A stretch of 64,000 nt of DNA from Diadophis punctatus similis (GCA_023053685.1 JALIGW010000002.1:40748720-40812719); one strand, 5' to 3'. Shown: positions 1 to 12,565, counted from the stretch's first letter. Numbers and translations: made by a program. Notes: generated by a model from the letters alone, not told the origin.

Positions 1-1940
1 AATGAGGGAAAGCAATAATAGGGGACTCTTCAGAATTTGAATATTCATTTATAGAACAACAGAAAGAAGTGAATTTGAGGTTACATAGGTCATCTCTATG
101 TAATACAATTGTCATTTGTACATTTTCCATAGCAAGATTCCATAGCAAGTCTTAATTCTCTGCAATACTATCTGCTCTTCGTTATCATTTAATGCTAGCT
201 GATTTACATATTTTAGAGAATTATAACTCTAAATCTTAGCACTGCTATTACAATTTTTATTTTATTTTCCTTTCGCTTTAATTTTAATATGACAATAGTT
301 ACATTCTGTATGCTGGTTCTAACTAAGATGTTTAGCAATTGAACTAAGGATATTTCCCATTAAATTCTACATATCTACATAAAAGTAAATGCCCAGTGTT
401 CAGTGGAATTTATTCCCAAATGAGCAGCCTTAAGAATAATGGTCAACACCTTGTTATTAAGAAAAATAGCCCTCTTTTCTAAAACGCTGTGTTTATTTCA
501 TCCATTGCACAGAATCTGCAATGACATTTTCTTTGCCATTTTGCTTGCAACAAATTATGACCCTTATCTAGCCTCCATTTCTCAGTATGCAATTCTTTTT
601 CAAAATGTATTTTCTTTTGTGTGATCTTGTCCTGTTTACAGAAAGTTCCTGATGTAAGGTATAACAATGTTTGCTAGAATGAGAGTCCATGCTTCTCTGG
701 GATTACAAAAAGCTATAGAGAATGGCTTCACATTCTATTAAGACTGTGTATTTACCCAAGTGATTCCCCTTAGATTCCCTTGATATTTGGAGAGCAAAGA
801 CTAATGCCTACAGAAAACATCCTCCTTATTCTCTAGTGGGTTTTTCTGGGGGGAGCAGGAGGAGGGTTGTAACCTTAATTCCTAAATCTAAGCAGGATCA
901 AATAATATGGAGGACAACAAAGAGTTTTTGTGGTGGAAACTTGGGAAGATTGGTTTTTTTATATTCCTTTTATACACACCTGGGGACACTGTTCTTTTAA
1001 TGTAATATTTTCCTGCCTTTAAAAATCTTTAATAATTTTGGAACTGGTTTTAGATAGACAGACAGAGTAAATAGAGATAAACAAATATATGAGAATATAT
1101 GTAGCTCAGGTTTGAACTCTGAAGTCCTTGGAGTGCAGAGTTCTCCACCAAGGACACTACAGATAAAAATAAAAATATAGGTACTTGCCAGTCACACCCC
1201 CTCAGTGATAATTAATTTAATTCTAAATTATTTTTTTCCAAATTCTGTTACTTCAATACTATTTATCCATGATCATCTGCAGTCTATGAGCGCAGCCTTA
1301 TGAGCTTTATGATGCACTAAGGGCTTTGTCTAGCTATTCAGGACATGACCAAATTGAAGAAATGGTGGCAGGTTTTGTTTGTGAAGAAAAAATAGATAGA
1401 ATGCTTAAGAGAAGATTTTCAGAGAAGTAGTGTTTAAAATTTTAAATTCACACCTCAGTAATATGATGAATCATTTTTAAAAATTCAGATTTGACTGGTG
1501 ATAGAATCTGCTGTTCAATTTTTAAAAAAATATTTCTCAACCAGGGCTCCATTGATTGTGATAAAAAAAATCTTAGTATTGTGCATATTGTACAATGCTA
1601 GTGCTCAAAGTAATGGGAATTTGTATGCACCTCTAACCACCTACACTTTGCTGTAGTAACATTGTAAAATGTGGTTTGTGCAGTTAGAATTGAATTGTAT
1701 TCTCTTCTACAGAGAATAGAATATTCTGTAGATGTATTTCACCAAAGAATATTCTGTAGAATAAAAATATGCTCAGTATTTTTCTTCAGTTTTGAAGCAG
1801 AAATTTTCTGAGACCTGAACATTACTTCAAGTGTTTTCCAATGTAAAAAGATTGAGAAAAGCTTCTCAAGTCTATGCCTAGTATAGTTCTTTGTAATCTG
1901 TCCTGAATAACTCCATGGCATCAAATACCACAGCATGGAA
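1..1940. other. Unique AT-rich sequence, no gene seen
   Basis: I see no exon-like frame, RNA gene, or recognisable repeat here. Short frames at 439-667 lack any familiar domain. The sequence is typical AT-rich intergenic or intronic vertebrate DNA. Confidence 0.6.
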
Positions 1941-1944
1941 TCAA

Positions 1945-2395
1945 AGAAAAGTTTATTTATTTATTTATTTATTTATTTTTGTCAAGTATGTGTTGATAAT
2001 ATACCTAGATATAACATTGTTTATATACATAAGATGGGTACTGATGAGAGGGAACATTAGGACAGGGATGGTAGGCACGCTGGTGCACTTATGCACGCCC
2101 CTTACTGACCACTTAGGAATCGGGTGAGGTCAACAGTGGACAGTCTAAGGGTAAAGTTTTGGGGGTTTGGTGACGAAACCACAATGTCAGGTAGTGAGTT
2201 CCAGGCATTTACCACTCTGTTGCTAAAGTCGTATTTTCTACAGTCAAGTTTGGAGCGGTTCACTTTGAGTTTGCATCTGTTGTGTGCTCGTGTATTGTTG
2301 TGGTTGAAGCTGAAGTAGTCATTGACAGGAAGGACGTTGTAGCAGATAATTTTATGAGCTATGCTTAGGTCATGCCCTTCTCAAAATTTTATAAT
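1945..2395 (-). mobile_element. LINE 3' end (CR1/L2 clade), minus strand
   Basis: The block begins with a (TTTA)n run at 1949-1978, which on the minus strand is an AAATA-type tail. It continues with sequence closely matching the better preserved copy at 53430-54025. Shared landmarks include a stretch around 2065-2110 (aggcacg..gtgcacttatgc) and one around 2250-2330 (gctcgtgtattgttg). In the better copy this region encodes the C-terminal end of a reverse-transcriptase polyprotein. Here the frame is broken, so this is a dead 5'-truncated copy. Confidence 0.7.
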
Positions 2396-3159
2396 GATAG
2401 TTCATGGTTAAAATGCACTTCTGTTCTCAGTCATGTATATGTATACAGTACTTGATCTGCTAAATGAAAGAAGGATGATATTCAGATAATTTATTGCTTA
2501 TCCATTTTTCAAAAGTGAATTCCCAAAAATTTGCTTTGGCCTCCATAAAAAGAATGAAAATCATATTGTGCTACCCCTGGTTTCCCCATAAATTCAACAG
2601 ATGGATATTTGACTTGCTGACAATCCTTTGTTTGCCTCTACCTCTTTTTATTCTAATTTACCAATAGGCAAAATATCAAATAATGTGTCTCTCCCATTTA
2701 ATTATTGGATTAACAGTCTGCTCTTTTTAGACATTACTTTTATATATTAGGAACAGTTTCTCTCCTCCTGGGAAATTATCTAGAGTCTCCTCTTAAAACA
2801 GGAAGTATAATTTGACTGAACTGCAATTCTAGCAAACAGGTGGGTATTGTATTGATTATTTGTTTATACATATATTTTCAGCACTCCTTTTCAACTCTGA
2901 ATTGTTTTCAGCATTCTAACAGTCAACATTATTAAAGGCTGTAGTGGAAAACAAGAGATATATTATTAAACCAGCAGAAACAGCAAAACATTTGGAGAGC
3001 TAAAGAGTAAAGTCTAAAGACAGCAAACTCACCAGTTGCAGGTAGGAACACAAAAAAATGTTTAGAAATCAGACAAGATTAAAAATCCTACATACCTGAA
3101 AACTAATTATTAGAAATTCAAACTTTTTAAACTTTGTAATCATATTAACGCTTTGAAAG
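2396..3159. other. Unique sequence, no gene seen
   Basis: AT-rich sequence with no recognisable feature. Confidence 0.5.
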
Positions 3160-3500
3160 ATGCATTAGCAATCATGTAATTCAATCCTGACATTTAGACT
3201 GAACTTATTTCTTTGTACCTTAAACCACTGGGTTTCTTTGTATCCACTAAGTAGAGTAGTAGAAAATACCTTTTTCCTTCTTCTATGTGATAAAACTTTG
3301 AGATGTTTGAAGACTGTTATCATATTGTCCTCACTCATCTGTTCTGGTAAGCTAAGCATACAAGGATCCCTTAGCTATTTCTTATATAGATATGGTTTCT
3401 AAGTCTCTCATAATCTTTGTAGCCCCATTTGAATACAATCCAATTTGTTCTTTATTATCTGTGCTTCTTAGAACCAGGCACAGTGTTTCCAGAAAAATAA
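3160..3500 (-). mobile_element. Ancient CR1 LINE relic, minus strand
   Basis: Read on + this resembles the antisense of a CR1 ORF2 end. Near 3310-3325 there is a phrase like gaagactgttatcatattgtcc, followed at 3400-3425 by ataatctttgtagcccc. Both recur in the younger antisense CR1 copies at 22.25-22.74 and 36.3-36.96 kb. Divergence is high and no frame survives. Confidence 0.55.
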
Positions 3501-4218
3501 AGTGCAAAAAAAATACAGTTAAATTTGATTAAAACAATAATCTAAATATGTTCTCTGTGTGAGTCTCCAATTAGCTAGAATATTTCAATTTGTTACACAG
3601 AGAAGTTCATAATTATTTAAAATTTCTATTTTAATCAGAACGAATAAGAAAGAATTTTGTCAGTACGTTAAATTCAGCCATTGTTGCAGTAAATCCTGTA
3701 CATAGGTGAAATATTTAGCTTTAATCGTAAGTATAAAGTAAAAATGCAAATCTCCTACAATATTTATGGACAATACAATGCTATCATATTTTTATTCTTG
3801 AGATAATAACTCATTTTAAATGAGGAACATAATTCTCAGTCATCTCACACAAACAAAGCACACGCTGGGACCAAAATTAGTTTGTGACTCATACCTACAC
3901 TTGTACGTGAATCAGATTGTTGCTCAGAATATAATATAATAATATAAGTCTGGGAAAAGTCAGGTGTCGTGTATCTTCTCAAAGATTCTCCTAGAAGAGA
4001 CAAAACTATGCCTTTCAAAGAACATTTTGCTTTATAAATGAAAGACTTCTGCCTCTATTATGGGCAATGTAGGAGATGACCCAGCTGAACCTGAGGGCAA
4101 GGTTAATTGCATAATCAGCTTGGAGTTGCTATCCCCCATAAGAGGTCAAAGTCCAGTCCTCCCCCAATCCATTGACTCTTATCTGTGCCAATTTGCCTTG
4201 ATTGTTAGTAGATCAAAT
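3501..4218. other. Unique sequence, no gene seen
   Basis: AT-rich sequence with no recognisable feature. Confidence 0.5.
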
Positions 4219-4490
4219 TCAGGGGTGGGTTGCTGGTCCCCTCACTCGATTTGGCTTCTGTGCATGCTCAGAAGCAGGAATTAGCCCGAAACACAGCTTA
4301 GGAGCTCATCAGTTGTGCTTCGGGCGAAGAAATAAAGCTGAGAATTCACCCGCGGGTGGATGGAAGGGCCCTTTTTCAAGCCATGGAAGGGGGAAAATTC
4401 AGAAAAAATACAAAAAAAAGATGGTGGCACGCATGGAACAGCACCGACAGTGATTTCACGAGCGGGTTGCTACCAGTACAGGTTGCATGA
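4219..4490. mobile_element. Degenerate hAT-type foldback MITE
   Basis: The left end reads caggggtgggttgctgg at 4220, and gcgggttgctaccagt occurs near 4465. Between them lies the family's tctgtgcatgctcagaag core near 4255 and an aagatggtggcac stretch near 4420 (compare aagatggtggcat at 6640). The right end is rearranged and I find no 8-bp duplication, so this is an old or composite copy. Boundaries are approximate. Confidence 0.5.
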
Positions 4491-5637
4491 AATAAACTTA
4501 TATTGCTTTTGAGCTCTATCCTGGCTCCTGATTTCCTGCAGCTGACAAGCATTTTAGCCTTTAGGAAACATTGGAGTGGTTCTGAAACTGGAATAAATGT
4601 CATTTTAAATATAGATGGAGAAAAGTCAAACCTTCATTTAATGGCAGTTTTTTAAAAATGCCACATTTTAAGGCTACACTTAGGGTTTAAGGTTTTTGTC
4701 TGCTATCATCCAGTAGTTCTTTTGACTTTTGCAATTCTGATTTAGTAGAATTACCACATGTTACTAGAACCACAGCATTGAAAGGGTCAGTTAGCTTTTC
4801 AAGTCAATCTTATTTCAGTGTAGTTATCCAAATTAAACAGCATCAACAAATGGCTCTGCTCAAATACATTCCATAAAGGGGAACCCAGGGGAAAAGCTAA
4901 CTACTAAAAAAAAAAGAGAGAAAATAAATATTAATGACAAGAACCAATTAATTTTAATAACTAAAAAAGATTATGCCAGGTTCCATACTAGCAATATTTT
5001 CTATGCTAAGAAAAGAATATTTATAACTATACTGTTTCTTTAATCTTATAAAAAGAATTATGGTATAGAAACGATAAAAATGCATGCTTGAAAGAGGTTT
5101 TTTTTTTTAAAAAAAGTTGTTCTTGCATATATCTGCATTTTGATGCTTTTTCCTTTGAATATATACATTAGCTTACTCTCTTGTGTGTACTGACAGAAGT
5201 AGTTAATTTGTTCGATTTAAAGAAGAAAAGGATTGGTAACTGTTTTTCTGAAACCAAAATCTTGAAGGATATAGCAGCAAAAGAATTGTCCAATAGAAAG
5301 ATGCGATTACTTGCATAACTGAATAACTTGCAAGCTGCTACCTTACTATCTCAGTCTGGATGGCATTTTCTTAAACTGACTTAGGGTGAGGCTGATTAGA
5401 GTATACACCAGGATCAGCTTCAATGATAAGTATGTATATGCCTCTCATTGAAGAAAATGAAACTCACATTTTTCTTTATCCTCACAGAGACCATAGAAAC
5501 TTTACATACACTTAATAGGGTAGCTTCATTAAGAAACTATCTGGGCCTGGGAGACCAATTAGAACTTCTATGGATTGCTGAGAACACTGATTGGTTCCCA
5601 AGCCTGGGTGTTAATATAGCATGGATATAAGTAGAGG
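4491..5637. other. Unique sequence, no gene seen
   Basis: AT-rich sequence with short A and T runs and nothing else recognisable. Confidence 0.5.
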
Positions 5638-5726
5638 TATCCAACCTTGCAACTTTAAGACCTGTGGACTTCAACTCCCAGAATTCCCCAGCCAGCAAAA
5701 GTTGCCAAGGTTGGAAATCCCTGATC
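5638..5726. mobile_element. Short palindromic MITE
   Basis: The left end (gtatccaaccttgcaacttt) is complementary to the right end (aaagttgccaaggttgg) with few mismatches. This gives a foldback element of about 85 bp enclosing aactcccagaattcccc. I do not find a clear target duplication. Confidence 0.5.
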
Positions 5727-5855
5727 TAGGCCTTGAATCCTTTTCAGCAAGGTCACCAGAATATTGTACAAGTTGTATGCTTGCAGAATAGGTTCCTGGA
5801 GTTCATGTCCTATGTTCACTAGAATGTGGTTGTATACTTTATTCATGGTAAGCTT

Positions 5856-6441
5856 CATTTATTTTATTTATTTAGTATATTTTTATGATGCCCATTCCTT
5901 CAATGGTTCAATTAATTAAATTCATAGAAGTACAATTAAGGGAAAAGTACATTTTAAACCACTATTAAAGTAACACATAAAAACATTATACATCAACAAA
6001 TATTTTAAACAGTTAGAAGCATTTAAAACAATTAAAAGGCTTAACAAATGTATTCTGAGTCCTCTCCTAAATCTTAAGAGGTTCGATTTAGTACCAATGG
6101 CAAAAAGGCCATTGGTACTTATTAACAGAATATATTAAATGTATCCTTGGCATGACTTACAATGCATGTTTGTCATGGGCAGAAGGAGGCTTACTGTAGG
6201 TTGGTTGTAACCCATGAGATTTTATTAAGGACATGCTCTCTAAATCAATTGGAACACATTAGTTCTTTTCTTGTCTGAAAAAATCCAGGCACTGTTTCAG
6301 ATGTTTTCTAGGACTGATTGCAGTTGCTATATTATCAAGGAAATTGGCAGAATGGCTGCTTTTTCTATAAAAAGAAAAGTTTCCATTATTTGCCTGAGCT
6401 AAGGATATATCAAATATTTAGGAGAAACAGGGGATTCTGTT
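5856..6441. other. Weak retroposon tail plus unique sequence
   Basis: A ttattttatttatttag run at about 5856 followed by ttttatgatgcccattcc resembles an eroded antisense 3' tail of an L2-like retroposon. There is also a local inverted repeat at 6093-6116 (accaatggc..gccattggt). Nothing else is recognisable. Confidence 0.3.
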
Positions 6442-6755
6442 GAGGGGTAGGTTCTAACTTACCTTGCTGATGATTCGCTTCCTCCCGCGCGCGCATGCAC
6501 AGTGCCAAAAAATCCAAAAAAATTCCCACCCCAAAAGCCAAAAACAAAATGGTGATGCATGCGCAGTGCCGGAAACTCGACTTCTGCGCATGTGCAGAAG
6601 AAAAAACTGGGAAAAAATTCCAAAAAATAAATAAATATTTTTAAAAAGATGGTGGCATCCACGGACTGGCACTGACAGAATCAGTTCCTTGACATCACCA
6701 GCTCTTTGCTACTGGTTCTATAGAACCGGTGCGAACCGGGAGGAACCCACCTCTG
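6442..6755 (-). mobile_element. hAT-type foldback MITE with 8-bp duplication
   Basis: Terminal inverted repeats are gaggggtaggttctaac (left) and gaacccacctctg (right). The 8-bp direct repeat attctgtt flanks it at 6434-6441 and 6756-6763. The interior carries gcgcgcgcatgcacagtgcc near 6487, cttctgcgcatgtgcagaag near 6580 and aagatggtggc near 6643. It is the reverse orientation of the copies at 7443 and 42012. It has no transposase frame and so is non-autonomous. Confidence 0.85.
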
Positions 6756-7442
6756 ATTCTGTTAGAATAGTGGTGCTACATCTCCATCTCTTCTGTAAAT
6801 CTCTGAAACTCAGAGAACATGGATGTCCAATCTTTTGACATACCTGGGCTGCATTGATTGAAGAGGAATTGTTTTGGGCCAATATAAAACATATAATATA
6901 ATTAATGTATAGAAATCACATAATACAATAATACGGATGCTTCTGAACATCTGTCTCATTGATGCAATTCTGTTGATCATATTGCTCAGTATAATTTCAG
7001 TGGATTCTTATAGTGAAAATATTAAATTCATATCAGGGGCTACTTTTAAAATGATACTAACAACAATAACAACAACAAAACAGTCTTTGAGATAAACCTT
7101 ACATTCTTGAACAAGATATATTTCTTCTTGCACCCTCCCTCTTTGGTTTACTTTCAGAGCCCCAATCTTTTATAAATATTCAGAAACACAAAAATAAAAA
7201 AAGACCCAGGATATATTGTAAAACTGATGGAGTCCCATATTACAGAAATCGTACTTAAAAATAGGAGGAAATTATAGGCTAGAACCTGAAGTGTCTGCAG
7301 GGAAGGTGTCAAAAAAAGTCAAGATGATGTTGACAACTATGTGATAGAAGCCCTACCCTTTTTTACATGTGCTGCAATGCTGTAGCTGCCATGACAAGCT
7401 CCCTTCTCTCCCCCGGGAACAACTCTGGCAAAAGGACCACAT
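6756..7442. other. Unique sequence, no gene seen
   Basis: AT-rich sequence with an acaacaataacaacaac stretch near 7065 and nothing else recognisable. Confidence 0.5.
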
Positions 7443-7805
7443 CAGAGGTGGGTTCCTCCTGGTTCGCACTGGTTCTATAGAACCAGTAGCAAAGTGCTAG
7501 TGATGTCATGGAGCCGGTTCTGTTGGTGCCGGTCCGTGGATGCCGCCATCTCTTTTTTTGGGATTTTTTTTTGAAAAATACATATATATTTTTTCGGAAT
7601 TTTTTGCTGATTTTTTTTTCTTCTGTACATGTGCAGAAGTCAAGTTTCCATCACTGCGCATGCGCCTCCATCTTGTTTTCAGCTTTTTTGGCAGGGGAAA
7701 TTTTTTTCAAATTTCCGGCACTGTGCATGTGCGCGCCTGCGCAGTGCAGCCATGCAACGTGAGAGGAAGCAAACTGGTGGCGAGGTAAGTTAGAACCCAC
7801 CCCTG
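7443..7805 (+). mobile_element. hAT-type foldback MITE with 8-bp duplication
   Basis: Starts cagaggtgggttcctcc and ends gttagaacccacccctg, flanked by the perfect 8-bp repeat gaccacat (7435-7442 and 7806-7813). The interior has ggttctatagaaccagtagc, a T-rich stretch and ctgcgcatgcgcc at 7654-7666. The frames seen here fall in low-complexity MITE sequence and are not genes. Confidence 0.88.
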
Positions 7806-8880
7806 GACCACATATGGAAAAAGAAGAACATGACCAATATAGCTATATTCTGAATTTTAAGGTGAGTACCGTAGTTATATCAACTTAAAATAATTAGCAA
7901 TCAATATAATTGGAGCTTGAAGAGGATCTGGTATCGCTATTTATCTTTTGCCTGATTTCTGCATAAAAGCAAAGAAGTATGTCAGGTCACCCCCCCCCCC
8001 AAAAAAAAAGCATGGTTGAGGAGGTTTGGGAGCATTCCATATGATCTATCAATGTTCAGTAGAAGTGCCAGTAGCAAAAGTTGACAGAGTGGCATATTAT
8101 TTCACAATAGACACAACCCAGTAATGATTTCTGAATTGCACATTTAAGGCTCAGGAATAGCCAGCTCACTCTGTTATTCTCAATCTAGGAAGGACTTTAG
8201 GGATGTTTGCTGGCTGAAATCTTTGCCATTTTCAGGAGAAACTGATGAGTTGTGTACCTCTCAGAATAATGTATGGGCTGGAACCTAGCTAGCTATCAGG
8301 TTTTTCTATTCTCTCAGTGTTATAACATATTGGCTCAAACATGTTTTTGGGGTACATTCAAAATTGATTTTGCTATTCCAACATGTTGAAATAACATGCA
8401 GTTTAAAAAGTATGCACTACATATATTTTAAAAAAAATTCAAAGTAATAATCATATATAAAGTTTCCCTTAGATTAAATTGCAATTTAATGTAGGAAATG
8501 TTGGAATGGATTTGTGAGTGAACGGGCAGGAAATTAACAAGGAACAAGCATACATTGAATTGTTCATCCACTGTCTGTCATCATTTAATAAAATAAGTCC
8601 TATTAATCTCAATGTTGCTTATTATTTTCAGACTTTTGTTTCACTCTCCAAACTGTACCTACCTACCTAAATATATACAGTTAATGCTGATATTAATGGA
8701 GATCTTCTTAAGAGGTATAAATATATTTTTCTCTGGAACATGATACATACAGAAATACATACATACTTACACACAATTTTTTTTAATACTTGCAGCAGTC
8801 CTTAATTAAATAAGAGCAAAGCTAAGAACATTCTTAGAAGAAGAAACATATAAAGGTAAGGAATTAAGGAAAGAAAAAAG
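7806..8880. other. Unique sequence, no gene seen
   Basis: Includes a C-run followed by an A-run at about 7989-8009 and short tacatacatac repeats near 8755. Otherwise unremarkable. Confidence 0.5.
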
Positions 8881-8884
8881 AAAG

Positions 8885-8969
8885 GAAGGAAGAAGAAGAA
8901 GAAGAAGAAGAAGAAGAAGAAGAAGAAGAAGAAGAAGAAGAAGAAGAAGAAGAAGAAGAAGAAGAAGAA
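8885..8969. repeat. (AAG)n microsatellite
   Basis: About 26 near-perfect AAG units preceded by aggaaggaagg. Read on the minus strand it yields a poly-serine frame, which is an artefact of the repeat. Confidence 0.97.
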
Positions 8970-9455
8970 ATAAAGGGTGAAGTAGATTGTTTTGAATCCC
9001 TAAAGAGGATGTGGAACAATTGAATTCTTTCAGCCTGAGAGGAAAGGGTTATTCCTAAGTAGTATTTGAAGTTCTTTCTCTTTGAGATTATTTTTATACC
9101 ATGCATTCATTCACTGGATCTTTCTTTTTCTCAAAATTAGCATGCTTGCTCATGCCTCTAAAATTCTCCATGCTATCCTTCAGGGTAAAATGGATAGAAA
9201 TATGTGTTATATATAAACAAGGATACATTCAGTCTTAGATAAATCCACACATTGCATGCAAATGAAGCTTAATTAGGACTATGGATGTAATATTTTAAAT
9301 AAAGCTTGACATCTTTTTTTTAATGTCACATATGCTTTCCTAAATTTAGGAACACGATTTTCAATATTTCTCCAGTTTATGAATGGTAACTTCAGTAAGC
9401 AGTGGAAATAGGGGTTAAATTGCCAGATGTGGTTCATGAAACAGAAGGGCATCTC
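8970..9455. other. Unique sequence, no gene seen
   Basis: No recognisable feature. Confidence 0.5.
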
Positions 9456-9640
9456 CAGTGGTGGGTTCCTACCGGTGCGGTTCACTCTATAGCACCGGTA
9501 GCGGCCCACTGGTGATGTCACAGTACCGGTGCGGTCAGTTGCCGGTGCCTGGGCACCGCCATTTTTTAAATTTTTTTTCTTCTGCGCATGCCCAGAAGCC
9601 GAGCTTCCGGCACTGCACATGCGCTGTCTTCCTACCCCAC
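9456..9640 (+). mobile_element. Partial hAT-type MITE (left end only)
   Basis: The left end cagtggtgggttcctaccgg is intact, followed by ctatagcaccggtagcgg and cttctgcgcatgcccagaag near 9587. The expected right end (gaacccaccactg or similar) is missing and I see no 8-bp duplication. The copy is truncated or recombined at its right side, so the end is approximate. Confidence 0.6.
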
Positions 9641-10712
9641 AGTGAGTCCAAGCAGGGGAGGATGGCTGAGGGAGCGCGTGAGACGCTGAAAGAATGGGCG
9701 GCAGGAGCTATCTCCATTCCCTCCCTTCAGCAGTCTGAAAAGCCATGAACGCGCGGTGATGATCCTAGGCATTTTCGCACGTTTGAGGCTTCTCGAGCTG
9801 CATATTGTCTATTCATAAAAATGAAGAAAAACCACTTTAGTTCTAAAATCTGGGCACCCATTTTTTTTGTAGGGTTAGCAGGTGATTTTCTCCTCCTTCT
9901 CCTCCTCCTTCTCTTTCTCAGTTTCCTTCTCCGTCTCTGTCTCTGTTTCCATCTCTTTCTCCCTCTCCCTCTCCCCTCCCTTTCTCACATACACACACTC
10001 ATACCCCAAGCAAGTATTTGCCTGCATTACTTTGTGTGCTTTTGACCAGTGCTTTGAAAAATATCACATGAAAACTGCAATGGCAGGTCTCGTGTGGTGA
10101 GGAAGGGGGATCTTCGAAGGAATAATGATTTATGGAACAGGTAACAAATTCTGCAAAAGCCAAAAGAAGCTTGTCTTCCCTGGGCATTCAGATGGCTAGG
10201 TTAGTAGGCCTTAAATTGGCAGAAATGTATGTTAGTATCAAGTGTGCTGCTCTGATGTCAAACCCTTTTTGCCTTTAGAACAAGGCTGGCAACTGGTGCT
10301 GTCATAACAATTTTATTATGAGGAAAGTTGGTGGATTTTCTGGTTTTCTTTCTCTTTCAACTGAGCATTTCTTAACTTGTGGGATCAACTACAACCAATC
10401 ACTCTCCTTAATGGTGATAGAGCAGAACAGAGTGAGTGTAGGTGGTTCACGGGATCAAGGATACCGTCACTTTTCAAGTTACCTAAAGACAATGCATGGA
10501 AATGTTGTGAGCATGTGGCCTGTCTGTCAAGCAAAATCTAAACATGAAAAAAGTATTAAGCTACAGCCAAAATATTCCAAACTGACAGGTTGCAGATGGG
10601 GAGGCGGAGGGAGTGCAGGATAAAGTGGAAGGGAACAATCAATAACAAGCATTCCTCTGTGAAAGGATTTTTTTCGGGGGTGTTATCTTACCCATGGGAT
10701 GTGGGCAATCGA
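9641..10712. other. Unique sequence with a pyrimidine tract
   Basis: A CT-rich low-complexity tract occupies about 9888-9985 (tctccttctcc, tctctgtctctg, ctccctctccc). The rest shows no exon-like or repeat features that I recognise. Confidence 0.55.
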
Positions 10713-10724
10713 GGGAGGCTCCTT

Positions 10725-11513
10725 GCTTTTCTTTTTTTAATTTTTTTAACACACTCCATATAAAGCATCAATACATATACCATAATCCATATCAATTTTT
10801 TACATAGTTATACATTACTATCCAATAAATAATAAGTAAACATCCTAATCTTGCACCTTTTATAATCTTGTTGCCCGTCTGCTTTCCCATAATATCTTAT
10901 GTCAATCCCCTCCTTCTACCTCCATCTCTTTCCTCTACTTTCTTTCTCCTTCTCTCCCTTCTTCCTACTTCCCTCTACTCCTTCCTCTATCTTTTTCATT
11001 CTCCACTTCAACCTCACCTTCCTCTTCTCCTTCCTCCTCTTTCCTCCTTCTAGCCTCGTCGTCTTTTATCTACACTCTTCCTTCTCCCCTCATCTTTTCC
11101 ACTTCCTCTTCCTCCCTCTTATTCCTTCCCTGAGTATATCCATTTGTAATCCATTTTATGGTTAACAGACAAGCAACTCATCTCCCTAACTTCACTTAAT
11201 TTACGGTACAACTATTAATCTTATATTTTTTCTATATCCCTATTTCTGTACATATTATTCTTTCTAGGTACATTCTTATTACTATCATAGTGCTGCCTCC
11301 TTAACTACCTAATTTTGTCACCTGGGTCTGACACCTTTAACTTTCCATTTTCCTCCATTTTAATCAGTATTACTTATCTTCTATTCATGTTCATTTTCCA
11401 TCCAATCATAAAATTTCCCCCAAATATTATAATATTCTGAATCTTCCTTTTCTTTAATTATCATTGTCAATCTATTCATCTCCGCACAGTCCAATATTTT
11501 CTTGATTACCTGG
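10725..11513 (-). mobile_element. L1-clade LINE 3' end, 5'-truncated
   Basis: On the minus strand about 11508-11375 encodes the last residues of an L1 ORF2-type protein; CAEMNRLTMIIKEKED and a following WGKFYDWME match the known L1 C-terminus. It is followed by a stop, a purine-rich 3' untranslated region (C/T-rich on +, about 10900-11120), and a poly(A) tail (T-runs at 10725-10748 on +). A direct repeat gggaggctcctt flanks it (10713-10724 and 11514-11525), which is the expected LINE target-site duplication. Confidence 0.75.
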
Positions 11514-11639
11514 GGGAGGCTCCTTTCTTGTCCCTACGTGGTTTATTTGCTCACGGGAATTGAGTCACCATGCTACCGACCTTAGCAGAGCGCAGTCTCA
11601 GCTTCTTACCACATGAGCCACCATGGCCCCCAATCCTGT

Positions 11640-11795
11640 CCTGTTCAGGGTTGACTCAGCCTTCCGTCCTTCCAAGGTCAGTAAAATGAGGATCCATATT
11701 GTTGGGGGAAATATACTGACTCTGTAAACTGTTTAGGGAGGGCTGTAAAGCACTATGAAGTTGTATATAAGTGCTATTGCTATTGCTGTTCTTGT
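11640..11795 (+). mobile_element. tRNA-derived SINE with L2-like tail (partial)
   Basis: Contains gttgactcagccttccgtcc, ggtcagtaaaatgaggatcc, ctgtaaactgtttaggg and tgctattgctattgct. These match in order the fuller copy at 37205-37436. The tRNA-like 5' part is not clearly preserved, and the L1 insertion just upstream may have split it. Confidence 0.65.
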
Positions 11796-11799
11796 GTAA

Positions 11800-12115
11800 C
11801 ACATTGCAGCACCTGGATCACCAACCCTCTCCAAGATACATCTAGGCTCTCTCCTGGCTGTCCTTAAAGAACTCTGAAAACCAGGCTCTTTCACTAAGGC
11901 TTTGGAGCTGTGGTTCCTGTGCATTTTACTGGTAGTTGTTTGTTTAGTTATTTAATTTATATGCCATTTTAATGGTTTCCATCCTTTCAGCATTTGGATT
12001 TGTTTGTGTGTCTTTTAATTGCATTTTATAGTGTTATTCTAATTACTGTATGCTGTCCAGAGTCATTGCTGAGTTGGACAGCTTTTAAAATTTTGAAAAT
12101 GAAATTGAAAATAAA
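11800..12115 (+). mobile_element. Eroded LINE/SINE 3' tail
   Basis: The stretch ctgtccagagtcattgctgag near 12052 followed by ttgaaaataaata resembles the 3' tails of L2-like squamate retroposons. A preceding ctctgaaaaccaggctcttt stretch resembles a retroposon coding end. No frame is intact. Confidence 0.4.
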
Positions 12116-12412
12116 TATTCTTTCATGTGATTTATTTATCTATGCAAACTCTCAAGACCATAATATATTGTAGTCTATAATAATGATATGACAGGGTTCC
12201 TTTGGATCCCCCCCCAAATGGGGTATTTATTGCAATGTTCTAAAGCCCCAGCCATTAGTTTCTTTCCCTGAATAGAGTTTTCTAAAAAGGCAGTTGTCAT
12301 CAGTGAAGGAATGTGAGGGATGTGTGATGCTTATTTGCTTGTTTGTTTGTTTGTCAAAAGGGGAAAGGCAACAAGAATAGGCTTCCATCTCATCTTGTAT
12401 GGTAAGCCCAAG
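12116..12412. other. Unique sequence
   Basis: Nothing recognised apart from a short (TTTG)n run near 12338-12352. Confidence 0.5.
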
Positions 12413-12565
12413 CAGTAATGGGTTGTAAACCCTGTTGCTACCGGTTCACTTGTGTGCGCGTGCTCTCACGCATGCGCAGAAGCATCCCGGGTGGGTGGGC
12501 GGAGCCTCCCGCCGCCGCTGCTACCAGTTCGCCGATCCGGGCTGAACTGGTAGCAACCCCCGCTG
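12413..12565 (+). mobile_element. Short CpG-rich hAT-type MITE
   Basis: Begins cagtaatgggttgtaaaccc and ends ggtagcaacccccgctg. Flanks agcccaag (12405-12412) and ggcccaat (12566-12573) match at 6 of 8 positions, consistent with an aged duplication. The interior has cacgcatgcgcagaagc at 12468 and ggcggagcctcccgccgcc. It belongs to the same subfamily as 21028-21186. Confidence 0.75.

Noticed and set aside
8864..9106. Poly-serine open frame
   Set aside because: Translation of the (AAG)n microsatellite on the minus strand.
9888..9985. Pyrimidine tract as a 3' splice region
   Set aside because: The tract is long low-complexity CT repeat and no exon-like frame with splice signals follows.
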